Below the pieces are notes generated by a model. The model had not been told where the DNA came from, ran no database searches, and saw only the letters and a list, made by a program, of their open reading frames with translations. Shown in pieces: positions 23,364 through 31,430 of a DNA stretch of 64,000 nt. How positions within the stretch are numbered: position 1 is the first letter of the stretch; every line of letters begins with the position of its first letter. The position numbers and the translations under genes were made by a program. The DNA lies in assembly GCA_900541985.1 (NCBI GenBank), contig UQLX01000008.1, positions 1-64,000 of the forward strand, in the 5' to 3' direction. Origin of the DNA: an uncultured Blautia sp. GTDB taxonomy: Bacteria; Bacillota; Clostridia; Lachnospirales; Lachnospiraceae.

Positions 23364-25556
23364 CTAATCCAGTCTGATTCCTGCAAGCGCCTGGGCAAAT
23401 GCATTATTCACAGGCTCTTTTGCCTCTTTCTGCTGTTGTTTCAAATATTTCTGTACGTCTCTTTTATTTACACCGGCGCCCTCCTTTTTCCTTCTTGCCT
23501 GGAAAGAGGACAGTTTTTCTTTATATCCACAGGAGCAGACAAACGTTTCTTCCTTTCCTTTTACAATCATTTCCATACGTTTATGACATTTTGGACAGCG
23601 TGCATTGGTTGTTCTGGAAACCGTTTCCCGGTATCCACATTCACGATCCTGGCACACCAGCATCCTGCTGTTTTTTCCATTGACTGCCAGAAGCCGTTTT
23701 CCGCAGTTGGGACAGATTTTATTTGTAATGTTGTCATGGCGGAAGGTTCCGTTTCCGGTTTTGATCTCATCAACGATCTCACAGGTATAATTCCGGATTT
23801 CTTTCAGGAACGTATCCTGCTTCAGCTTTCCTTTGGAAATATCCGCAAGCTTCTTTTCCCAGTCTGCGGTAAGCTCCGGTTTTTTCAGATCTTCAGGAAC
23901 CAGTTCAAGAAGCTGCTTTGCCTTGGAAGTCAGGTAAATCTCATTTCCCTTTTTCTCCATCATAAAACTGTGGAAAAGCTTTTCGATAATATCCGCTCTG
24001 GTGGCAACGGTTCCCAGTCCTCCGGTTTCGCCCAGCGTTTTTGCCGCCTGGCGGTCTACGGCAGACAGATATTTCACAGGATTTTCCATCGCTGCAAGAA
24101 GGGACGCCTCTGTAAATCTTGCCGGCGGCTTTGTTTTTCCCTCTTTCAGACGGATGTCCCGGATCTTCAGTTTTTCTCCTTCTTTGTGCACCGGAAGACT
24201 CTGGTCTTTGATTTCCTGTTCATTTTCCTCCTCTTCATCCCGGTAATCCCCTTCATAAACTTCTTTCCACCCTGAAGAGATCACTGTTTTTCCGCTGGCA
24301 GCAAATACATAGCCACATGTCTCTGCCTCCATGGCGGTCTGTTCATATTCAAAGGACGGATACAGAACGCTCAGGAAGCGGCGTACCACCATGTCGTAGA
24401 TCTTTCTCTCTTCATTTGTCATATGGTCAAGCTGAACAAACTGTTCTGTGGGAATAATGGCATGATGGTCACTGACCTTTTTATCATCCACAAAGCTTCC
24501 GTTTACCTGGACCGGTTTATTCATAAGCGCACCTGCCAGCTTCCGGTACGGTCCTGTGCCGCAGGCTTTCAGCCGTTCTTTTATGGTAGGTACTACATCC
24601 TTTCCGATGTAACGGGAATCTGTTCTGGGATACGTAAGAACCTTATGATTTTCATAAAGTCTCTGCATAATGTTCAATGTCTCTTTGGCTGAAAATCCAT
24701 ATTTCTGATTTGCCTCTCTCTGCAGGGTCGTCAGATCATAAAGTCCCGGAGACTGGGTTTTCCTGGGCTTTTTTGTTACCGAAGTAATGGTCAGAGCCCC
24801 ATTTTTTATCTTTTCCCGGATCTCCTCTGCTTTTTCCTTATGGAAAGTGCGAAAACTTCCGCTTTTCTGGTCTTTCCAGGTCCAGACCACATCTCCGGCA
24901 TTTACTGTGATCCCATAATACTCCTTTGGCTGAAAATGGCGGATTTCTTCCTCACGCATAGCGATAATGGCAAGGGTAGGCGTCTGTACTCGCCCACAGG
25001 AAAGCTGTGCATTATATTTGCAGGTCAGTGCTCTCGTTCCGTTCATTCCCACCAGCCAGTCTGCCTCTGCTCTGGCAGCTGCAGCCTTATAAAGAGCATT
25101 GTATTCTCTTCCGTCCTTCAGGTTATGGAAACCGTCTCGAATGGCTTTATCTGTTACCGATGAGATCCACAGACGGCGGATGGGCTTCTTACAGCCAGAT
25201 TTATCAAGAATCCAGCGAGCTACCAGTTCCCCTTCTCTTCCTGCATCTGTGGCAATGATGATATCTCCTACATCTTTCCGGAAAAGCTGTGTTTTTACCG
25301 CATTATACTGTTTGGCAGTCTGACGGATCACCACCAGCTTCATATGGTCAGGCATCATGGGAAGTGTACTCATATCCCACTTCATATATTTTTTGTCATA
25401 TTCCTCCGGATCCGCAAGAGTTACAAGATGCCCCAGCGCCCAGGTCACAATATATTCCTTACCCTCCAGACACCCGTTTCCTTTCTGACTGCAGTGAAGA
25501 ACTCTGGCAATATCTCTGGCAACCGAAGGTTTTTCTGCAATTACAAGTGATTTCAT
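23364..25556 (-). CDS. topB: DNA topoisomerase III
   Basis: 730 residues. TOPRIM domain with AEKPSVARDIARVL and IIATDAGREGELVARWI, then the type IA core with the catalytic tyrosine in VLTYPRTDSRYI (about residue 310). The C-terminus carries a topoisomerase zinc module: CPNCGKRLL, CQDRECGY, CPKCHKRM and CSCGYK. It decatenates and unlinks DNA using single-strand passage. GAGG sits 9 bases before the ATG. The length and full motif set argue for a chromosomal TopB rather than a plasmid-borne relic. Confidence 0.95.
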   Translation of the reverse strand: MKSLVIAEKPSVARDIARVLHCSQKGNGCLEGKEYIVTWALGHLVTLADPEEYDKKYMKWDMSTLPMMPDHMKLVVIRQTAKQYNAVKTQLFRKDVGDIIIATDAGREGELVARWILDKSGCKKPIRRLWISSVTDKAIRDGFHNLKDGREYNALYKAAAARAEADWLVGMNGTRALTCKYNAQLSCGRVQTPTLAIIAMREEEIRHFQPKEYYGITVNAGDVVWTWKDQKSGSFRTFHKEKAEEIREKIKNGALTITSVTKKPRKTQSPGLYDLTTLQREANQKYGFSAKETLNIMQRLYENHKVLTYPRTDSRYIGKDVVPTIKERLKACGTGPYRKLAGALMNKPVQVNGSFVDDKKVSDHHAIIPTEQFVQLDHMTNEERKIYDMVVRRFLSVLYPSFEYEQTAMEAETCGYVFAASGKTVISSGWKEVYEGDYRDEEEENEQEIKDQSLPVHKEGEKLKIRDIRLKEGKTKPPARFTEASLLAAMENPVKYLSAVDRQAAKTLGETGGLGTVATRADIIEKLFHSFMMEKKGNEIYLTSKAKQLLELVPEDLKKPELTADWEKKLADISKGKLKQDTFLKEIRNYTCEIVDEIKTGNGTFRHDNITNKICPNCGKRLLAVNGKNSRMLVCQDRECGYRETVSRTTNARCPKCHKRMEMIVKGKEETFVCSCGYKEKLSSFQARRKKEGAGVNKRDVQKYLKQQQKEAKEPVNNAFAQALAGIRLD

Positions 25557-25589
25557 AGATGCTTACCTCTCATATATGTTATTCTGACA

Positions 25590-25624
25590 TTTCTCACAGA
25601 AATCATTTCTCCGTCTGTGAGAAA
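25590..25624. repeat. Inverted repeat in the topB upstream region
   Basis: TTTCTCACAGA (25590-25600) and TCTGTGAGAAA (25614-25624), perfect 11-bp arms with a 13-base loop, 34 bases before the topB ATG. Position suggests an operator or 5' leader hairpin; no factor is implied by the sequence. Confidence 0.6.
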
Positions 25625-25665
25625 CATTTTTTGCATAAAAGGATTGTAACACGACATGCAGAAAA

Positions 25666-25689
25666 ATGCCATGGTAAACCCCATGGCAT
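25666..25689 (-). terminator. Terminator of the response-regulator gene
   Basis: ATGCCATGG (25666-25674) pairs with CCATGGCAT (25681-25689); the minus strand continues TTTTTC. Separates the regulator from topB. Confidence 0.75.
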
Positions 25690-25733
25690 CTGTTTTTCTC
25701 TTATTTTTCTGATAACCTTCCGGACTGCAGCTG

Positions 25734-26399
25734 TTATTTTCCCATCTTATATCCGATTCCCCGGACTGTTTCGATAAGGTCACCGGCTTCTCCCAGTTTC
25801 TGGCGCAGGGTACGGATATGGACATCTACCGTTCTGCTCTCCCCGTCAAATTCATAGCCCCAGATCTGATTGAGAAGCTGTGTTCTGGACAGCACCATAC
25901 CGCTGTTTTTCAGCAGGAGACAAAGCATCTCATATTCTTTCAGAGTCAGACTGACTGGTTCTTTATTTACCGTTACTATATGTCTGGAGGGACATACGTA
26001 CAGACTTCCGACCCGGTATTCTTCTGCTCCTTTATCCTCTGCCCTGCGAAGCCTTGCACGGATCCTGGAGATCAGCTCCATCATGCGGAACGGCTTGGGA
26101 ATATAATCGTCTGCACCACTGTCAAGCCCCATGACCGTATCATATTCACTGCCTCTTGCCGTAAGCATGATTACCGGCAGCTTTCTGGTATCCGGTCTTG
26201 CCCTTAATTTCTTTAATATGGAAAGCCCGTCCTCCTCTGGAAGCATAATATCCAGCAGAATCAAAGCCGGAAGCTCTTTCTCCATTTCTTTCCAGAACAG
26301 TGAAGGCTTTTCAAACCCTTTTGCATCCATGTCCTGACTTTTTAGTGTATATACCACAAGCTCTCTGATACTTTCATCATCTTCAACCAGATAGATCAT
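25734..26399 (-). CDS. OmpR/PhoB-type response regulator (no partner kinase nearby)
   Basis: 221 residues: receiver domain (YLVEDDESIREL, phospho-Asp in LILLDIMLPEEDG, LTARG, Lys in DDYIPKPF) and winged-helix output domain (VSLTLKEYEMLCLLLKNSGMVLSR, ESRTVDVHIRTLRQKLG, ETVRGIGYKM). No histidine kinase is adjacent: topB follows behind a terminator and a divergent lipid kinase gene precedes. In PhoB-like loci the kinase usually follows directly, so the partner was lost or is encoded elsewhere. Confidence 0.92.
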   Translation of the reverse strand: MIYLVEDDESIRELVVYTLKSQDMDAKGFEKPSLFWKEMEKELPALILLDIMLPEEDGLSILKKLRARPDTRKLPVIMLTARGSEYDTVMGLDSGADDYIPKPFRMMELISRIRARLRRAEDKGAEEYRVGSLYVCPSRHIVTVNKEPVSLTLKEYEMLCLLLKNSGMVLSRTQLLNQIWGYEFDGESRTVDVHIRTLRQKLGEAGDLIETVRGIGYKMGK

Positions 26400-26478
26400 C
26401 TGTTTACCTCCGGTTTCTCTCTTTTTTTACAGTATAATTTTCCTTCGTTAAATTTTCGGCAGGCTTCCGGTTAAATGA

Positions 26479-26507
26479 TTGTAAAATCCTGTCTGAAATG
26501 GTATGAT
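26479..26507 (+). promoter_or_regulatory. Promoter of the lipid kinase gene
   Basis: TTGTAA (26479-26484), 17-base spacer, TATGAT (26502-26507), 25 bases before the ATG at 26533. Confidence 0.6.
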
Positions 26508-26532
26508 AGACTGAAATCTACAGGAGGATGCC

Positions 26533-27459
26533 ATGTATTATTTTATCGTAAATCCGAATTCCCGCTCCGGAAAAGGAGCCGATATATGGAAAGCTCTGAG
26601 CAAAAGTCTGGATCAAAGAAACATACCCTATCAGGCCTGGCTGACAAAGTGCACCGGTCATGCCACAGAGCTGGCAGAAAAAATAAGTGCCTCTGCGGAC
26701 GAAACTCACGGGATCACTCTGATCGCTGTAGGCGGTGACGGAACCATTCAGGAAGTACTGACCGGACTCAAAAATCTTCCGTTTGTCCGCTTCGGTTACA
26801 TTCCCACCGGCTCCGGCAATGACTTTTGCCGCAGCATGCAGCTTCCCGGCAGGCCGGAGGAGGCTCTGGAAACCATACTCCATTCTGAAAAAACAGTGCC
26901 TGTGGATATATCCGAAATCACCTGCAACGGTTTTACCAGCCGTTTTGCCGTCAGCTGCGGTATTGGATTTGACGCGGCCGTCTGCCACGAGATCAGTGTT
27001 TCTCCTCTCAAAAAGGCGCTGAATCATCTGGGACTTGGCAAACTTTCCTATCTCCTCATTGGTATCAGGCAGCTTTTGTCTCTGCCTCCCACTTCCATTT
27101 CCATAGACACGGATGCCGACATGGAACGCACTTATGACAAAGTTTTTCTTACTGCAGTCATGAATCAGAAATATGAGGGCGGAGGTTTCCGCTTCTGTCC
27201 CTGTGCAGACCCCTCAGATGGTCTTCTTGATGTATTTGTGGTCGAAGGTATGGGAAGGCTCCGTCTGATCTTCTGCCTTTTCCTTTCCATTTTTGGCAGA
27301 CACACCTGTTTTCGGGGAGTCCACCTGCTGCGCTGCCAGAAGATCAGGGTCAAAAGTTCAAAATCCCTTGCCATACATAGAGACGGAGAGTCCGCCGGAC
27401 TCGGAACTGAATTTACCGTTTCACTGACAAAAGAAAAACTGCAGGTCATCATTCCCTGA
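26533..27459 (+). CDS. Diacylglycerol kinase-type lipid kinase (YegS/DgkB family)
   Basis: 308 residues. N-terminal kinase motifs FIVNPNSRSGKG, IAVGGDGTIQEVL and YIPTGSGNDFCRS (first 105 residues) followed by the beta-rich C-terminal domain (GGGFRFCPCADPSDGLLDVFVV). Proteins of this family phosphorylate diacylglycerol or related lipids; DgkB recycles diacylglycerol left by lipoteichoic acid synthesis. AGGAGG is 5 bases before the ATG. The gene has its own promoter and ends inside a bidirectional terminator. Confidence 0.9.
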   Translation: MYYFIVNPNSRSGKGADIWKALSKSLDQRNIPYQAWLTKCTGHATELAEKISASADETHGITLIAVGGDGTIQEVLTGLKNLPFVRFGYIPTGSGNDFCRSMQLPGRPEEALETILHSEKTVPVDISEITCNGFTSRFAVSCGIGFDAAVCHEISVSPLKKALNHLGLGKLSYLLIGIRQLLSLPPTSISIDTDADMERTYDKVFLTAVMNQKYEGGGFRFCPCADPSDGLLDVFVVEGMGRLRLIFCLFLSIFGRHTCFRGVHLLRCQKIRVKSSKSLAIHRDGESAGLGTEFTVSLTKEKLQVIIP

Positions 27460-27476
27460 TGATCTGCAGTTTTTTA
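27438..27476. terminator. Bidirectional terminator overlapping the lipid-kinase stop codon
   Basis: A 14-bp stem (27438-27451 with 27457-27470, one G-T pair) followed by TTTTTT on the plus strand and by a T-rich run on the minus strand. The left arm lies within the last codons of the lipid kinase gene. Confidence 0.8.
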
Positions 27477-28493
27477 TTAGTTAAAGCCATAAAATTTCTG
27501 ACAGAGCTTATAGGCCGCAATGAATGTTTTGCGCCCTCCCTTGCCGGGAAGGTTGGAAGCGCATCCCATGATTCCCCAGCGCAGTCTGTAATAAACGCGG
27601 CGGTCTTCTTCCCTTATATATTCCATCAGCTCTTTCTTTTTATCAAGCGCCTCCTGCGTTTCCGCGCGGATCAGCATGACGGAAGAAATCGTTGTGATGA
27701 TTTCCAGATAGCTGAGCATATATTTCCTCAGATGACGTCGGTTGTTAAATTTGATCTTATGGAATACATCTACCATGATCCTGTTTACACGAAGCTGCTG
27801 ATCGATCCTTTTGATCATCACTTTTTCATTAACAGACTGATCGTCACGTCCGATGAAATATCTGTAGAAATTCACGTCCAGATAATACATCTTTTTGACA
27901 TAGGGAAGAGGTTCAAATGCAAAGATATTATCCACATAAAAAGTATGCTTAGGAAGCTCCAGTCCACATTCATGGAGAAGCTTGGTGCGGTAGATCATGG
28001 AGTGCATAAGAAGATATTTTCCCTTATGCATATGTACCTTGTCCCATCCGAAGATCTCGTTGACCGGAAGGCAGTGCCTGTACTGCATCACTCTTTTTCT
28101 TTTGGCTCCCTGCTTCTCATAAACAAAGTTGCTGATCAGAAGGTCTACCGTCTCCGGTCCTCTGATCAGATCGCTGAGAGTCTTAAGAATCTGTGCATAA
28201 GCCTCTGCATTTACCCAGTCGTCACTGTCGACAACCTTAAAGTAAAGTCCTGTCGCATTGCGGATCCCGGCGTTTACCGCTTCTCCGTGACCACCGTTTT
28301 CCTGATGGATGGCTTTCACAATCGTCGGATATTTTCTTTCATAAGAATCTGCAATCTCCGCTGTTCTGTCAGAGGATCCGTCGTTTACCACAAGAATCTC
28401 CACGTCTTCTCCGCCTGCAAGCAGAGAATCAATGCATTTTTCCATATAAGACTCTGAATTATAGCAGGGAATTGCAATACTTAACAGTTTCAT
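27477..28493 (-). CDS. Family 2 glycosyltransferase
   Basis: 338 residues, GT-A fold: LSIAIPCYNSESYMEKCIDSLL, then VEILVVNDGSSDRTAEIA, NGGHGEAVNAGI and the metal-binding DSDDWV (about residue 92). The C-terminal 150 residues are charged and without membrane segments, so it is a cytosolic or membrane-associated transferase. The acceptor is unknown. Its ATG overlaps the mutY stop codon (ATGA), and GGAGG lies just upstream. Confidence 0.9.
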   Translation of the reverse strand: MKLLSIAIPCYNSESYMEKCIDSLLAGGEDVEILVVNDGSSDRTAEIADSYERKYPTIVKAIHQENGGHGEAVNAGIRNATGLYFKVVDSDDWVNAEAYAQILKTLSDLIRGPETVDLLISNFVYEKQGAKRKRVMQYRHCLPVNEIFGWDKVHMHKGKYLLMHSMIYRTKLLHECGLELPKHTFYVDNIFAFEPLPYVKKMYYLDVNFYRYFIGRDDQSVNEKVMIKRIDQQLRVNRIMVDVFHKIKFNNRRHLRKYMLSYLEIITTISSVMLIRAETQEALDKKKELMEYIREEDRRVYYRLRWGIMGCASNLPGKGGRKTFIAAYKLCQKFYGFN

Positions 28494-29563
28494 TTAACTT
28501 CCTCCTTCATGTACTTCACATAAGCGCCGAATGCAGATGGAATGGCATACTGCATTTCAGACTGCTTTTTATCTGCAAAAATCAGTTTTCTGTTTGTTAT
28601 CGGTTCCAGAGAGGATACTCTTATGAGATATCCGGTCATTCTCCATTCAATGTGGGAAAAAATGTGCTTTGCCGGCTCCAGTTCCCTGATAAACAAAGGT
28701 TCCAGATCCATATCTTTTACTTTTTCCAGTGCTTCCTCCTGAGTCAGGCATCCTTTTATATTCGGAAGCTCATACAGGCCTGCCAGAAGACCTCTGGACG
28801 GACGTTTCTGTATGGCAGTCCTCTCCCCGTCCTGAATCACCAGCACTGTCCTGTCTTCAATCCTGCGTGCCTTCTTGGGCGCTTTTACCGGAATTTCCTC
28901 TGTGGTGCCATGGAGCTGTGCCATGCACAGCTTCTGTACCGGACATTCCGTACATCTAGGCTGACCATTTGGCACACAAACTACCGCGCCAAGCTCCATC
29001 AGGGCCTGATTCAGATCGCCCGGGCAGTCCGAAGGCATAATCTCAAGAAGCATCTGTTCCATATTTTTCCGGACAGACTGCTTCATGATGTCTTCTCTGC
29101 TCTCCCGAATTCTGGAAAGCACCCGAAGAACATTTCCGTCTACTGCCGGAACCGGAATTCCATATGCAATAGAGGCAATGGCTCCGGCTGTATAACTCCC
29201 TATTCCTTTTAACGAGAGAAGCGCTTCATAGGATTCAGGAAGTTTTCCGTTATATTCTGTCACAACTGTCCGGGCCGCTTCCTGCATGTTCCGGACACGA
29301 TTATAATACCCCAGTCCTTCCCAAAGCTTCATCAGTTTTTCTTCCGGACAATCTGCAAGAGCACGTACATCCGGAAGTTCTGTAATAAAACGGATAAAAT
29401 ATGGCTTCACTGCCTCCACCCGGGTCTGCTGCAGCATAATCTCCGATACCCAGGTATAATAGGCATTCTGCTGGTCTCTCCATGGAAGAATCCGTTTGTT
29501 GATCTGGTACCATTCAAGCAGAGGGCGCACAAATTCGTCTGACATATGTGATTTAAGTTCCAT
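28490..29563 (-). CDS. mutY: A/G-specific adenine DNA glycosylase
   Basis: 357 residues. HhH-GPD domain with WVSEIMLQQTRVEAV (catalytic Glu), LKGIGSYTAGAIASIAYG and VDGNVLRVLSR (catalytic Asp), then a 4Fe-4S motif in which cysteines are spaced 7-2-5 (most MutY have 6-2-5), and a C-terminal NUDIX-like domain recognising 8-oxoguanine (AIQKRPSRGLLAGLYELP, HIFSHIEWRM). It removes adenine mispaired with 8-oxoG. GGAGG lies before the ATG, which overlaps the end of sfsA by 11 bases. Confidence 0.95.
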   Translation of the reverse strand: MELKSHMSDEFVRPLLEWYQINKRILPWRDQQNAYYTWVSEIMLQQTRVEAVKPYFIRFITELPDVRALADCPEEKLMKLWEGLGYYNRVRNMQEAARTVVTEYNGKLPESYEALLSLKGIGSYTAGAIASIAYGIPVPAVDGNVLRVLSRIRESREDIMKQSVRKNMEQMLLEIMPSDCPGDLNQALMELGAVVCVPNGQPRCTECPVQKLCMAQLHGTTEEIPVKAPKKARRIEDRTVLVIQDGERTAIQKRPSRGLLAGLYELPNIKGCLTQEEALEKVKDMDLEPLFIRELEPAKHIFSHIEWRMTGYLIRVSSLEPITNRKLIFADKKQSEMQYAIPSAFGAYVKYMKEEVK

Positions 29564-30251
29564 GGGGCACCTCCAGATCTATGGTTACCGGATCACGGAT
29601 TTCCATAGATGACTCTCCTACCAGACAGTCATAAGCCAATATTCTGACTCCTGCACTGGCAGCTTCCCTTAATACCATCCCGAATTCCGGGTGTGTGTTC
29701 CAGTTTGGCTGAAAATATCTGACATCTTTCATCTGGATCACAAGAAGAAGATATGCCTCATAGCCTTCCTCCATACACTGGATCAGTTCCCGCACATGCT
29801 TCACGCCCCGCTCTGTAGGCGCGTCCGGAAAACGTACCACATTCTCTTCCTCAAGAGTCACACCCTTGACCTCCATAAAAGCCTTCCTGACAGAGGATTC
29901 AATATAAAGATCAAATCTGGAATTTCCATATTTTCTTTCTCTGTACACAGAAACATCCTCTGGAAAAAATCCGCCTTTTAAAAGCCATTCCTCAGCCGCC
30001 TTGTTTGGCGCCTGGGAATCCATATTGATCCAGCGTCCTTCCTTGCACACACTGATCAGATCATATCTGGTCTTCCGTGACGGATTCTGTCCCTCCTCAA
30101 GGATCACCTCATATCCGGGAATCAGAAGCTCCCGGCATCTTCCTGTATTTTTTACATGCACGGTTTCCGTCTGCCCGTCCAGTTCCACATGCGCGATAAA
30201 ACGGTTGGGACGATCCAGAAACCTTGCCTTTACCGTATGGCTGTAATTCAT
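29553..30251 (-). CDS. sfsA: SfsA family DNA/RNA nuclease
   Basis: 232 residues: ARFLDRPNRFIAHVELDG, VHVKNTGRCRELLIPG, then the nuclease core with SRFDLYIE, AFMEVKGVTLEEE and FPDAPTERGVKHV. SfsA was first seen as a maltose-gene stimulator and is now regarded as a sugar-nonspecific nuclease. The start at 30249-30251 has GAGG 8 bases upstream; the longer frame to 30362 reads through promoter sequence. First gene of the sfsA-mutY-glycosyltransferase unit. Confidence 0.93.
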   Translation of the reverse strand: MNYSHTVKARFLDRPNRFIAHVELDGQTETVHVKNTGRCRELLIPGYEVILEEGQNPSRKTRYDLISVCKEGRWINMDSQAPNKAAEEWLLKGGFFPEDVSVYRERKYGNSRFDLYIESSVRKAFMEVKGVTLEEENVVRFPDAPTERGVKHVRELIQCMEEGYEAYLLLVIQMKDVRYFQPNWNTHPEFGMVLREAASAGVRILAYDCLVGESSMEIRDPVTIDLEVPHGT

Positions 30252-30321
30252 CTCTGTAACCTCGTTGCTGTCATCAAGTGGCTCTATTGTATCACATGTC
30301 TTTCGCTTTTTCCAGAAACAG

Positions 30322-30350
30322 TTGATTTTTTTGTCTCCCCTGTGTATAAT
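30322..30350 (+). promoter_or_regulatory. Promoter of the HAD phosphatase gene
   Basis: TTGATT (30322-30327), 17-base spacer, TATAAT (30345-30350), 56 bases before the ATG at 30407. Confidence 0.7.
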
Positions 30351-30406
30351 CCAAACTGTCAAAACAGAATCTAAAACACCATATAATTATAATAGGAAGG
30401 TATTTT

Positions 30407-31024
30407 ATGGACAGTATTATTTTTGATGTAGACGGAACCCTGTGGGATTCCACAGAAATTGTTGCAAGATCCTGGGATGCTTACCTGCGCCAGAAAGAGC
30501 ACCTGAATATATCAGTCACTTCCGAAAGACTGATGGGACTTTTCGGACAGACGCTTTCCGCTATTGCAGCCCAGCTCTTTCCTGACATGCCGAAGTCAGA
30601 ACAGCTTCGTCTTATTGACGGCTGCTGTCAGGCAGAGCATGAGGCGCTTCTGGAAACCTGTGCACCTCTTTATAAAGATCTGGAAGAAACTCTCAAATAT
30701 CTTTCTGAAAAATATCCTCTTTATATTGTCAGCAACTGCCAGGCAGGATATATTGAGGTATTTTTAAAAACCTCCGGTCTTGGCAGATATTTCAAAGGAC
30801 ACCTGTGCTTTGGAGATACCGGTCTTGAGAAAAATGACACTCTTCTTCGCCTGATTGAGCTTCATAACCTGAAATCTCCGGTCTATGTAGGAGATACTAT
30901 GGGGGATTTTCTAGCCTGCCGAAAAGCTGAGGTTCCTTTTGTATTTGCTTCCTATGGCTTCGGAGAAGTTCCGGAACCTGATTTCCGGATCTCCAGTCTC
31001 CCGGATCTTACCACCTTATTTTAA
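30407..31024 (+). CDS. HAD-family phosphatase
   Basis: 205 residues: motif I IIFDVDGTLWDS, motif II region YIVSNCQAGY, motif III Lys in GLEKND, motif IV VYVGDTMGDFLACRKA. The alpha-helical cap between residues 15 and 80 puts it in the phosphoglycolate/beta-phosphoglucomutase-like subfamily. Substrate not predictable. It has its own promoter and terminator, so it is monocistronic. Confidence 0.9.
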   Translation: MDSIIFDVDGTLWDSTEIVARSWDAYLRQKEHLNISVTSERLMGLFGQTLSAIAAQLFPDMPKSEQLRLIDGCCQAEHEALLETCAPLYKDLEETLKYLSEKYPLYIVSNCQAGYIEVFLKTSGLGRYFKGHLCFGDTGLEKNDTLLRLIELHNLKSPVYVGDTMGDFLACRKAEVPFVFASYGFGEVPEPDFRISSLPDLTTLF

Positions 31025-31049
31025 ACCGTACTTCATAAATGATGAAAAA

Positions 31050-31091
31050 CAGCATGGAAATCGGATTTCCCGAACTCCATGCTGCTTTTTT
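31050..31091 (+). terminator. Terminator of the HAD gene
   Basis: CAGCATGGA (31050-31058) pairs with TCCATGCTG (31076-31084), followed by CTTTTTT. A second small hairpin lies within the loop. Confidence 0.75.
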
Positions 31092-31110
31092 ATTTATATA
31101 CATAATGCTG

Positions 31111-31407
31111 TTATTTCTTTATACATTTATTTTTGATGTACCATACCAATCCGCCCAGAATCACTGTCAGAACTATAATATAGCCGATCTTTGCTGCAAC
31201 CGTTGTTGTATAAGAATCGATAAAAGTGGCAATACCGATGAGAACAAGTGAAAGTCCTGACCCTTTCTCCATTTTTTTCTCATCATACTTTTTCTTCCGA
31301 AGCTGTGAATTTCCACCTTTCATAAAGAATGATCCGTTTCCTGTCATAAGCATGATTCCTACGATCAGGGATATTCCTGCAAGCATAAAATCAAAAGATC
31401 TGCTCAT
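31111..31407 (-). CDS. Small two-helix membrane protein (DUF3784-like)
   Basis: 98 residues with a membrane helix at each end (FMLAGISLIVGIMLMTG and IGYIIVLTVILGGLVWYI) and between them a charged loop (KKKYDEKKMEKGSG) plus a third weak helix. Pattern and KYDEKK motif recall DUF3784, whose role is unknown. GGAGG lies 11 bases before the ATG. It follows the L,D-transpeptidase gene on the same strand by 23 bases and may be co-transcribed. Confidence 0.6.
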   Translation of the reverse strand: MSRSFDFMLAGISLIVGIMLMTGNGSFFMKGGNSQLRKKKYDEKKMEKGSGLSLVLIGIATFIDSYTTTVAAKIGYIIVLTVILGGLVWYIKNKCIKK

Positions 31408-31430
31408 ATTTTCTTATTCCTCCATTTTCT

